Below, in pieces: positions 9,632 through 18,670 of a stretch of DNA of 64,000 nt; position 1 is the first letter of the stretch, and the number at the start of each line of letters is the position of its first letter. Source of the stretch: Leishmania donovani (lineage: Eukaryota; Euglenozoa; Kinetoplastea; Trypanosomatida; Trypanosomatidae); the NCBI RefSeq assembly GCF_000227135.1, contig NC_018245.1, forward strand, positions 515,041-579,040, read 5' to 3'. The notes beneath the pieces were generated by a model that ran no database searches, was not told the DNA's origin, and saw only the letters and a list, made by a program, of their open reading frames with translations. A program made the position numbers and the translations under genes.

Positions 9632-12025
9632 ATGCCTGCTACAAGCCCATCCTCTGCTGCTGCCACGCCGGCAAGCGGCGGCAGGACCAGTGCGGCGGAC
9701 CGACCGCAGCGAGAGCCGCAACACGGTCTCGGTGCCGGCTCCGCCATGACTATCGCCAGAGGTGACGACAGCGGCAGCGGTGACAGACTATTAACGGATG
9801 CTAGGCACGACGTGCAATACTTCGATGTGTTTCATCCAATCCTTCTGAGTCACGTGCGCCGTGCCAACAGTGACGGTGTGTTGGCGCTTCTGTCGCTGCC
9901 AAGTATTGCGGAGAGCGACGTTTTCTGGCGCACGTGCACGTATCGTGAGGGGCTGGTGGCTGCCGTGCTGATCCACGTCATGGAGCACACGGGGCAGCTG
10001 ACTGTCCCGGCAAGCCCACCCACGTTGTCGACGCCCGCATATGAAGCTGCTAGCCCTCCTGGCATACTTGTGAATTCTCAAGAGCGAGCTGACGACTCTC
10101 CAGCTTGCTCACCGGAGCCGACCCCGCAAACGAGGAGGCAGCCGTCGCTGCCATCACCCTCACCTCACTCCTCTCCAGCGCCATCAGTCCCGTCTGACGC
10201 CATCATTGTGGCCGACGATGGGCTCTCGCCGGCGTCTCACTCGCCTCGCATTACTCCCCTCACCGTGGATGACCTTCACGTGCTGCTGCATCTCTGCTCA
10301 CGCGAAGGAGCCGAGGCTGAGGCATCATGCGGAGGGCGCCAGAGTGTCTCTTCACCGCAGGGGCGCAAGGGCGCAGACAGCGCAGAGAGGCCCTGCGTTC
10401 TCGATCGACGCCACCCGCCCGCGCTTGCCTCGCTCCTGCAGGCAGGCAAGGCGCTACGGCAGCAGCGCAGCAGCAGCAGCAGCAACACATCGACAACAGG
10501 CGCAGGCACTTCCAGCCGGCGTCGACGAGCTGGGGCCCTGCAGAAAGCGGCGGCAGATACGGATCTGGAGCTGTACATACAAAGCGTTATGCGTCGATTG
10601 GAGGCCATGAAAGGTGCGCAGACGCAGTTGGGGGCGCACAACCTTGACGCCCCTGCGGTGACAACGCGCAAACGACCTCGATCGAGCAACGCACCGACAA
10701 CCTCGTCGGCCAGTGCCAGCAGTGGGGGCAATAGGACTGGCATTCCAACTTCGTCCGGCCCTGATTCTTTTTGCGGCATGCGTGGAGAGGTGATGGCGAC
10801 CGCTCCCACGGATGCGGTGGACCTCGCGGCTCTTGCGGCGGTGCTGCAGGAGCACTGCCATGACATGGTTTACGTGAACCCACTCAGTGAACGCCTCGCT
10901 GCGCCAGCTGCAGTGGAGGAGAGCACAGACAGCACCACCACAACGGCCACCACCATTATGGGCATATCTAGTAGCAACAGCAATGGCAGTCTGACGAACG
11001 CCGCACATGCAGCTGGCACCACCACCGCGCACGCCACTGCTGGGGTGGCGGTAGAGAGGACATCCATGGCTGACCTGGTGGATGCTGCTCCGGAGGCAGT
11101 TTCCGAAAGCGCAGAGGGCGCCGACGCGGATGCTGCCGAGGACATCGACGCGCAGGATTTGTCTGGCGGGCTCGACGCCGTGGCACTGCTGCGCCGCATT
11201 CCTGCCATCAGCGCAACGCGCTGGGCGCTGCCGAGCGGTGCGCGTAGCGCCAGCAACAGCGGTGCTGATGAAACTGGCGCTGCAGCACAGCGCCTTCTTT
11301 CGGCCACGGCGACCACGGCAATGGCGCGGACGGGCGGCGCGTCTGTTTCTGCCTCCTCACTGTCGCTGTCGAGGCCACTGACGTGCTCCTCGATTCCTAC
11401 GACGGCGGCGGTGCCGCCAGCGCGCGACAATGAAGAGGAGGAGCGCGTCTCTGCAGCCATTCGCGCATTTGACGCCTTCACCACTGCGCTCGAGCAATCG
11501 GCCGCCACCACAGCCGGTGTGTCCGCGGGCCCGCCGCAGTCCTCCCTGGCGCTATCTGCGCCGTCGTCGTCGTCCACTGGGAACCTCAGCAGCCGCCGCG
11601 CTGCCGCGCGTCACGCGGCGTCCGGTGCCCTTCACCCGCGGCCCCCGGTGCCACCGCCGTCTTCGACCTCTAAAGTTCGGCGCCGACACAAGTTCAGCCC
11701 TCAAGAAGACGCCGCCATTCTTCACGGAGTCGCGCGCTTTGGGCAGGTGAGCGGCTCCTTCCAGTACATCTTGCACGCCTACCGAAGCGTGTGGCGGGCC
11801 GGCAGAACAGCGCTGCACCTGTACGACCACTGGCGTGGTGCATTGCGTCGGCGCGCTGTTGCGGCTGCCAGTGACGAGGCGACAAGCCACGCAGACAGAA
11901 ACGCTTTCAACGAAGCGCTTGATGACAGGGATGATGCAGAGCGCGCGTCCCCCATCTACCCTGCAACGCCGGACTGCAGGCAGGACCTGAGCTCGGACAT
12001 CGAAGACTTCTCTGATGATTCGTGA
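9632..12025 (+). CDS. TRF: Telomere repeat-binding factor TRF homologue (C-terminal Myb-like domain)
   Basis: Encodes 797 residues. The only well-folded DNA-binding signature is at the C-terminus, residues 681-741: a basic 'KVRRRHKFSPQED' start, then 'ILHGVARFGQ', and a third helix 'LHLYDHWRGALRRR', i.e. a Myb/SANT domain of the telobox type with 'LYDHWR' where animal TRFs have 'LKDRWR'. Residues 60-130 ('VQYFDVFHPILLSHVRR' onward) are helical and could be the TRFH-like dimerisation region. The remainder is Ser/Ala/Thr-rich and probably disordered; the tail is acidic. Length, C-terminal Myb position and neighbourhood match the Leishmania TRF described as an 82-kDa telomeric protein (from memory). 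The expected role is binding double-stranded TTAGGG repeats in the nucleus. Confidence 0.8.
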   Translation: MPATSPSSAAATPASGGRTSAADRPQREPQHGLGAGSAMTIARGDDSGSGDRLLTDARHDVQYFDVFHPILLSHVRRANSDGVLALLSLPSIAESDVFWRTCTYREGLVAAVLIHVMEHTGQLTVPASPPTLSTPAYEAASPPGILVNSQERADDSPACSPEPTPQTRRQPSLPSPSPHSSPAPSVPSDAIIVADDGLSPASHSPRITPLTVDDLHVLLHLCSREGAEAEASCGGRQSVSSPQGRKGADSAERPCVLDRRHPPALASLLQAGKALRQQRSSSSSNTSTTGAGTSSRRRRAGALQKAAADTDLELYIQSVMRRLEAMKGAQTQLGAHNLDAPAVTTRKRPRSSNAPTTSSASASSGGNRTGIPTSSGPDSFCGMRGEVMATAPTDAVDLAALAAVLQEHCHDMVYVNPLSERLAAPAAVEESTDSTTTTATTIMGISSSNSNGSLTNAAHAAGTTTAHATAGVAVERTSMADLVDAAPEAVSESAEGADADAAEDIDAQDLSGGLDAVALLRRIPAISATRWALPSGARSASNSGADETGAAAQRLLSATATTAMARTGGASVSASSLSLSRPLTCSSIPTTAAVPPARDNEEEERVSAAIRAFDAFTTALEQSAATTAGVSAGPPQSSLALSAPSSSSTGNLSSRRAAARHAASGALHPRPPVPPPSSTSKVRRRHKFSPQEDAAILHGVARFGQVSGSFQYILHAYRSVWRAGRTALHLYDHWRGALRRRAVAAASDEATSHADRNAFNEALDDRDDAERASPIYPATPDCRQDLSSDIEDFSDDS

Positions 12026-13504
12026 AGCTCAGTGCAGCGTCGCTGACGGCGCATGGAGGAAGTAGGTGAGTAGGTGAAAGGCACAGCAGAGAGTCGTGCC
12101 CCTGTGTATGGACCAGCGACACTCGCACGGATGATGCGCAGGCGCTGTCTCTCTGTCGCCACCGCGTTCGGTTGCGCGCTCGTGTGTGGCGGTCAGCGCG
12201 AGATTTGCAGGCCTCTGTGTTTTCTTTTGTTGTTTTTGTTCCTCTTCCTTCGCGTTCATTGCATCGTTGTTGTTCTTTGGCGTCTCCCTCTCGTCGCTCG
12301 TCAACCGGCTGTGCAGATGCGAGCAGCGTGCCTGCTTCGTGCAAGCGCCGTTACCCACAGAAGGAAGGTAAAAGCCCCACAGGTCCCTTTCGGACAATCT
12401 CAGGAAGCAAAGTAGCGCCTCACCATCATCTCTGCAGACATGCACGCGCCCGCACGTCTGTGTGCGTTTGCATGTGTGCCGCTCAGCGCGTGATGCTGCA
12501 CCAGTCTCCTTCAACTCCCTTTGTTACTGCTGCTGCTGCTACTGCCCTGCGTACATGTTTGCGCACCTGTGTTGCCACCTTTGGGTTTGAGAGTTTCCAC
12601 CCTCATTCTGAAGGCTTTTACACCCTTCTCTCACGCCTCGCTTGACTGCCTGCTCCTCTCTTCATTACCCCCGCCACATCGCGGTGCACGGCTTTCCTGT
12701 ACATACACACGCACGGGGGGTGCATGCATTCACCGCATACCTCAACACAAACTTGCTCCACACCTTCTTCCACTTCTCTGTGCGGCATCATAACCCACGT
12801 AGCGTCCTCCTGAGTTGTCCAGCCACCATTTCTCACCATCGGCACCGCTGCTGTTTTCTCAGGTCGTTCCGCCTGCTCTCCGTTTCGTTTCCTTGATGCG
12901 CTATTACACTGGCAAGCACCATTCAACGCAAGCAACGCATCGAATCGCTCAGGCTCCCGTCAGTTCATAGACAAGCCTTCCTCCTTTCGGTTCTGTCTCT
13001 CTCGGACTCGCCGCACTCAAGCCCTATACACATAGCAGCACGCACACTATTCCGCGTAGCCACGGTGTAGTCGTCGACCCCCCCCCCCTCCCCCCTCCCC
13101 CTAAGTCTTGCACACACGTCCATCGAATCACGCATCTGAAAAGGTACGCAAACCCCCCAGACGGCGCCGAGTTGGCGTTGCGCGCTTATTTCCGCGAGAG
13201 TACACGCACCACCAGCCGACACTCTGCGCACCATTCTTTCCCCTTTCAATTTTTTTGTTCTCCCACACGCACGGCTCTCCTTTTCTGTACATCTACGCGA
13301 CTCTTTTTGCCCTCGTTTCCTTCCCTTTCATTTCTTCCTCCCCCCACTCCCCCTTTACTGTCCTTTACACGCGCTTCTTCTGCCTGCGAAAAAAAAAACG
13401 AAACGTGCGCGGCATTGAAACAACTCTGTATATACACACAGACATACACAACCAAACAAGCAAAAAACGATCACGCGTGCGTGACTTAACACGGATACAC
13501 AGCG
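12026..13504. other. Spacer: TRF 3' UTR and carrier-1 5' UTR
   Basis: No supported gene. It is C/T-rich, with poly-C runs at about 13079-13103 and a long pyrimidine tract at 13231-13380. Confidence 0.7.
13231..13441 (+). promoter_or_regulatory. Candidate trans-splice acceptor, carrier copy 1
   Basis: A long pyrimidine-rich stretch (13231-13380) is followed by a poly-A patch and then AG at 13440-13441, giving a 63-nt 5' UTR. Confidence 0.5.
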
Positions 13505-14647
13505 ATGGCCGCCTCTACCAAGAACGCCTCTCTCACGGAGTCCAAGGCGCCGGCTCCGCCCCTCCCGCTCTGGCAGACGTTCTGCGTGTCAGGCTTCGCC
13601 GGCATGTTTGGGTGGTGCTTCACGCACCCCTTCGAGATGTGGAAAAACACGGTGATGATGGCGGCGCCCGGGACAAGCCAGCTGGATTCCTTAAAGGCGA
13701 CGGCGCGGAAGGGCTTCTACACGGGTCTGTCTAGTGGCCTGATGCGCCAGTTGATCTACACAACCGCCCGTCTGGGCTGCTACCCGAGTTTTCGCGATGG
13801 CATTCTGGAGGGTGAGGTTGCGCTGGGACTGAAGAAGTCCGCGGACCCTGCTGGCGCGACGCCGTTTGACCGCGCTCTCGCCGGCGCGTCTGCTGGCGTC
13901 TTTGCCTCCTTCCTGTCCTCTCCGGTGGAGGTGTGCCTGGTTCTGCAGACGACGAGCAAAGGCAAGGAGAGGCTGTCCATGCTGCAGGCCTGCAACGGGG
14001 TTCTGAAGAGTCGCGGCGTGACTGGGCTGTGGAGCGGCTTTGGCGCTCTGGCGTCGCGTGCGGCGCTGGTGGGCGTGTCGCAGGTGGCGGTGCACGACCA
14101 GGTTCTGACGATGTTGCGCAAGCGCAACGTGAAGCGCGCGGACCCGCTCGGCGACAACGTCGTCGTCAACATCGCGAGTGTGATCACGGCCTTGTTCTTC
14201 AGCGCTGTGACGATGCCAGTGGAGGTGGCGCGTGTGCGGATGTCGGCGGNNNNNNNNNNNNNNNNNNNNNNNNNNNNNNNNNNNNNNNNNNNNNNNNNNN
14301 NNNNNNNNNNNNNNNNNNNNNNNNNNNNNNNNNNNNNNNNNNNNNNNNACATCGCGAGTGTGATCACGGCCTTGTTCTGCAGCATTGTGACGATGCCGAT
14401 GGAGGTGGCGCGTGTGCGGATGTCGGCGGAGGCGAAGCTCAGCGCTGGTGCGGAGAGGAGGTACCACAACGTTGTGCAGTGCATCGGCCGCATCTTCAAG
14501 GAGGAGGGTTTACTGGCCATGTACGACTCGTACCTGCCGTACTTTTCTCGCTGCGCGTCACAAACGGTGATTTGCTTCTTTGTGATCGAGTACTTGACGC
14601 GTGAGCTGCGTGAGCGGCAGAAGGCGAAGGCGAACCTCATCAAGTGA
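13505..14647 (+). CDS. Mitochondrial carrier (2-oxoglutarate/malate-carrier-like), copy 1, interrupted by assembly gap
   Basis: Starts MAASTKNAS and reads in frame through a 99-N gap to TGA at 14645-14647. It is a six-helix SLC25-type inner-membrane carrier with three 'Px[E/D]xx' signatures: 'HPFEMWK', 'SPVEVCLVLQ' and 'MPVEVARVRM'. The second repeat lacks the usual basic residue; from memory oxoglutarate carriers have a similar P-x-E-x-x-L pattern. Trypanosomatid homologues have been grouped with the oxoglutarate/malate (MCP12) type. Bases 14169-14249 before the gap and 14349-14429 after it are the same gene segment with five mismatches, so the third-signature segment is present twice and the apparent 380-residue length is an artefact; the true protein should be about 320 residues. 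The C-terminal end ('YDSYLPYFSRCASQTVICFF', tail 'KAKANLIK') differs from copy 2. Confidence 0.8.
   Translation: MAASTKNASLTESKAPAPPLPLWQTFCVSGFAGMFGWCFTHPFEMWKNTVMMAAPGTSQLDSLKATARKGFYTGLSSGLMRQLIYTTARLGCYPSFRDGILEGEVALGLKKSADPAGATPFDRALAGASAGVFASFLSSPVEVCLVLQTTSKGKERLSMLQACNGVLKSRGVTGLWSGFGALASRAALVGVSQVAVHDQVLTMLRKRNVKRADPLGDNVVVNIASVITALFFSAVTMPVEVARVRMSAXXXXXXXXXXXXXXXXXXXXXXXXXXXXXXXXXXIASVITALFCSIVTMPMEVARVRMSAEAKLSAGAERRYHNVVQCIGRIFKEEGLLAMYDSYLPYFSRCASQTVICFFVIEYLTRELRERQKAKANLIK
14250..14348. other. Assembly gap (99 N) inside carrier copy 1
   Basis: A run of 99 N. The 81 bp on each side align to one another with five differences, so contigs from two different copies or alleles may have been abutted here. 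Confidence 0.95.
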
Positions 14648-16687
14648 GCCCTGCGGGGGCGCTCAGCACGAGAGCGGTTGGGATGGGGAGAAAGCGGAGG
14701 CGCCACCGTGCGCGCGGACGTGGGGGATGTTGGACGGATGAGTGGCGATGGACGCGGCCGTTGGAGGGGGGTTAGCTGGGGAAGTGGAAGAGGGAGGAGG
14801 GACATGCGCGTTGATGTGCGCAGTTACTTGTGCACTGTTTGCTTCCCCCTGCTCACGTCCTTCACTGAGAATTCGCTTTCTAACGAAGTTGTGTGCGTGT
14901 GTCTCATCTTTTCGTTGATAGTTTCCTCCTCTGCCCTTGTCTTGCGCCTCCTCCCCCTCTCCACGAACACTTGCCGCCTCACCCTCTGTCCTTCCGCGGC
15001 TGCATTAGCCATCCGACAGGTTCTGCGTACGACCTCCTCCCTCCCCACTTGCACACGCAGACGCAGGCCCGCTCCTCCGCTCGTTTTTTGTTTTGTGACT
15101 ATTCACTGATCTGCAAGCGTTCTTTGTTTCTCTCTTCTTCTGCCGCACGTCGTTTCCCCCCCTCTTCGCCCTCCGCCCGCATCTCCCACTCTGCCATCTT
15201 TTCTTGCCTCTATTCTTTTCGTCGTTGCTTTGTTGCTGTGAGGGGGCGGGTGCTGAGAGGCCGGATACAGCGCGTTTGACTGGGTGGGGGATGCTGTGGT
15301 GGGTGCGACGGGGTTGGTGGTGGCGGTGGTGGTGGTGACGGCTGCGCTGGCAGAGGCGGCGGCCCCTTTTCCGTTCTCTCTTGATTCTCTGCTCTTTCTC
15401 ATATCTTTGCCACCGTTCTCTCCATTGTTTCTGTGCGGTTCTGCAGGTACGACCATGGACATGCATCTCCCTCTCCCTCCGTGCGTGCGTTCTTGTGTGC
15501 GAGCACGGCATTGCTCTTTTCGTTCTCGCTCATGTGTGTGCATGTGTTGAGCTGGGACTCGTACATGAGACGCATCCCGGAGACCACTGCTGCCGTTGTC
15601 TCTGTCTCTCTCTGCTGCTTGCATTCTTGTTTTCGACAACTTATTATCACAGAAGGGACACGTTGGGAAAGAAGGAACGGAGGGCACGGGAGGGGTGTGA
15701 TGGGGGGGGGTGAAGGGGCATGCTGGGGAGGTGGGGCGGGCCGCTGGGACGACCGTGATGCCACTCGCTCCAGGTGTAGGCCATGCGCGTGCGATTGCCA
15801 GCTTCTTCGACGTGCCCCGTATGGCTGCTGCTCTTCATCCCTTTCCGTCTCCACGCCGGCTTGACAAGTGACGGCCGCCCGCTCTCTCTCTCCCGTACAT
15901 CAGGCTGCTGCTGAAGGATATCACATGCTTTCGTGCTTTACGCCTCTCCCTCTCCACTTCTGAACGCCGTTCACGTGGCGCCGTGAAGAGGCAAATCGCT
16001 CCACCAAAGTGCACACAAATGGAGGCGACTGCAGCAAAACAACGGAAAAAAACAGAACACAGGGCAGGATGGACGTGGCTGGGTGGGGTGCCAGCGACAG
16101 GGTGATCGCTGGACCACACGGGGGAACGGCGTTGCCTTTCAATTAGTCTTTCTCTGTGTGTCAACGCGTGCGCCACGTCCGTCGGCGGAGTGAGGGGGGA
16201 GGGAGGATGCATCTACACCCCTTCCTGGCCCTCTTTCCTCGTGCCGCTGCGCGTCTCCATGTGCAGCTAACGTCGCTCTCCTCGCCACACCTTCCTGCAT
16301 CTCCCTGCGCTGGCTGATCACCGCCTTGCTTTGCTTGTTTTTGCACCGATACACGGTCACGTATCCCGCCGCCTCTACTCTCTCGCTCTCTCTCTCCCTA
16401 TCTCTCCATCCAAAAACCGCCGCACCCGTCCAACCCTCTCGACGTCCCCCTTCTCCGCCCCTCTTCACCCGCGTCTGTGTCTACCTCTGCGCGCGGTCCG
16501 TTGACACACCTAACCACGGACATAAGACCACAGCGCAACCGCCATCGCAAATACGATAACCAAAGGCCGCCGTTTCTACCACTGCCCCAACTACCGCTGA
16601 CGTAGGCGTTGCAGCGCTCTTATCCGCGAGCGTTTCTCCCTCATCCCGCTCTCCTTCTCTTTGCGCCTCGTTCCAACCTCCTTGGTC
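14648..16687. other. Spacer between the two carrier genes
   Basis: No supported gene. It contains GTGG-rich sequence (15296-15345), G-rich sequence around 15690-15740 and CT-rich tracts (16369-16420). No SIDER-like repeat is seen here, in contrast to the spacer after copy 2. Confidence 0.7.
16369..16526 (+). promoter_or_regulatory. Candidate trans-splice acceptor, carrier copy 2
   Basis: CT-rich tracts from 16369 to about 16490 have their first following AG at 16525-16526. This gives a 161-nt 5' UTR before ATG 16688. Confidence 0.4.
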
Positions 16688-17614
16688 ATGTCTCCACAGA
16701 CCGCTTCAGCGCCCAAGGCGCCGGCTCCGCCCCTCCCGCTCTGGCAGACGCTCTGCGTGTCAGGCTTCGCCGGCATGTTTGGGTGGTGCTTCACGCACCC
16801 CTTCGAGATGTGGAAAAACACGGTGATGATGGCGGCGCCCGGGACAAGCCAGCTGGATTCCTTAAAGGCGACGGCGCGGAAGGGCTTCTACACGGGTCTG
16901 TCTAGTGGCCTGATGCGCCAGTTGATCTACGCAACCGCCCGTCTGGGCTTCTACCCGAGTTTTCGCGATGGCATTCTGGAGGGTGAGGTTGCGCTGGGAC
17001 TGAAGAAGTCCGCGGACCCTGCTGGCGCGACGCCGTTTGACCGCGCTCTCGCCGGCGCGTCTGCTGGCGTCTTTGCCTCCTTCCTGTCCTCTCCGGTGGA
17101 GGTGTGCCTGGTTCTGCAGACGACGAGCAAAGGCAAGGAGAGGCTGTCCATGCTGCAGGCCTGCGACGGGGTTCTGAAGAGTCGCGGCGTGACTGGGCTG
17201 TGGAGCGGCTTTGGCGCTCTGGCGTCGCGTGCGGCGCTGGTGGGCGTGTCGCAGGTGGCGGTGCACGACCAGGTTCTGACGATGTTGCGCAAGCGCAACG
17301 TGAAGCGCGCGGACCCGCTCGGCGACAACGTCGTCGTCAACATCGCGAGTGTGATCACGGCCTTGTTCTACAGCGCTGTGACGATGCCAGTGGAGGTGGC
17401 GCGTGTGCGGATGTCGGCGGAGGCGAAGCTCAGCGCTGGTGCGGAGAGGAGGTACCACAACGTTGTGCAGTGCATCGGCCGCATCTTCAAGGAGGAGGGT
17501 TTACTGGCCATGTACGGCGCCTTCGCGCCTTACTTCTGTCGGTGCGCTATACACACAATGCTGTGCTTCTTTGTGATCGAGTACGGCACGCGCACGATGA
17601 GGGAGCGCCGCTAG
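16688..17614 (+). CDS. Mitochondrial carrier (2-oxoglutarate/malate-carrier-like), copy 2
   Basis: Encodes 308 residues from ATG 16688 (an in-frame non-ATG extension to 16661 is ignored). The three carrier signatures are at P38-F-E40..K43, P136-V-E138..L141 and P234-V-E236..R239. Length is normal for SLC25 carriers. Expected role: exchange of dicarboxylates such as 2-oxoglutarate and malate across the inner mitochondrial membrane; substrate by family resemblance only. Bases 16713-17516 are nearly identical to copy 1, but the first eight codons and everything after 17516 differ. Copy 2 has 'YGAFAPYFCRCAIHTMLCFF' in its last helix and ends at 'TMRERR', lacking the basic KAKANLIK tail of copy 1. 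The pair therefore looks like a tandem duplication homogenised in its middle. Confidence 0.87.
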   Translation: MSPQTASAPKAPAPPLPLWQTLCVSGFAGMFGWCFTHPFEMWKNTVMMAAPGTSQLDSLKATARKGFYTGLSSGLMRQLIYATARLGFYPSFRDGILEGEVALGLKKSADPAGATPFDRALAGASAGVFASFLSSPVEVCLVLQTTSKGKERLSMLQACDGVLKSRGVTGLWSGFGALASRAALVGVSQVAVHDQVLTMLRKRNVKRADPLGDNVVVNIASVITALFYSAVTMPVEVARVRMSAEAKLSAGAERRYHNVVQCIGRIFKEEGLLAMYGAFAPYFCRCAIHTMLCFFVIEYGTRTMRERR

Positions 17615-18630
17615 GGCATGGCGGGGGCTGTGGCCGCGTATGTCTAGGGAAAGGGATCGATGCAGGAGTACCCGCTGTGCTACGTGTGGGAGGAAAAGTA
17701 AGGGCGAAAAGGTTGAGGGTGATGAGATGCCGCTGGCCAGCGGAGCGGGAGGCTGGGGTGTGTCGGATGTGTGGTGTATGTGTGGCGTTCGGTGTCGCTC
17801 ACTCGGGCGGGGGTTCCGCTTCATCGCACTGGCTGGTAGCCTCACCATGACGATGGCGCTTGTCTTTGTGTGGCGTTCTCCCCACCCCGAAAGCTGTGGG
17901 GGCTAAGCGCACATGTGCTTCTTCGCCAGCCATCATGCACGTGCCCATGAGCGGAAGAAGAGTCGTTTCTGTTCGCGGCTCCTCTGTTGGACGACACATA
18001 CTCACAGATACAGTCAGACCTATGTGCACAGATAACGGCGTACTGCGTTCGTGACCCGAGACGTGCGAACCGACGGAGCAGTATCGAAACGTTTTTTTTT
18101 TCTTTTTATTTTGTTTGGAGTCTTCTGAGCGCAGCGCAGTGATGGAGGTAAGACTCTCAACGCCGGCATATACACAGACACACACTGTGATCCACAGAAG
18201 TGCTTGTGTATGTGTGTAGTGGAGATGGGCCCCCAAAATGCAATGGAGGCGGCTTGGGCAGGCAGAGAAGTAATTTCATATGAGCACGCGCAGATCACGC
18301 GCATCTATGTGTTAGCGCTTTCCCTTCGCACCTATGCGTATCTACATGCCGAAGAAGAGCAGAAAAGCACTTTTTTTCCTTTGTACTGCGCGCAGCAGGG
18401 GGAAGGCTCATGCGTGGTTCAGTGTGCGTGCTGCATGTCGGTACCTTGCATGGATCTGTATTGAGCCACACCCGCCGTGACTCGATGACCACCTTTTCCG
18501 AGCATTTTTCTTTTTTTTTCGTTCTTTTATTCCTTCTCTGTCCGTGTGCACGCACTGCTGTTGCACGCTGAGTTGACCTTAATGTTTCTTTCGCCTCTTG
18601 CTCACTCCCGCGTGTGCGCCTGCGTCTCTC

Positions 18631-18670
18631 TGCCTGTCTGAATGTGTGCACGCACACATTCAGACAGGCA
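18631..18670. repeat. Perfect inverted repeat, 19-bp arms, 2-nt loop
   Basis: Left arm 18631-18649 and right arm 18652-18670 are exact reverse complements, separated only by AC. The arm is mixed sequence (TGCCTGTCTGAATGTGTGC), not simple repeat. It lies about 1 kb downstream of carrier copy 2, presumably in its 3' UTR, and would form a very stable RNA hairpin or DNA cruciform. Confidence 0.95.

Noticed and set aside
9791..11577. Minus-strand frames inside the TRF gene, up to 235 codons
   Set aside because: Ala/Ser/Arg-rich shadows of the low-complexity TRF coding sequence; there is no sign of a strand switch.
13780..14805. Long minus-strand frame antisense to carrier copy 1 (and a similar one in copy 2)
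   Set aside because: A shadow of the GC-rich + strand coding frame; its amino-acid composition has no protein-like pattern and it runs across the gap.
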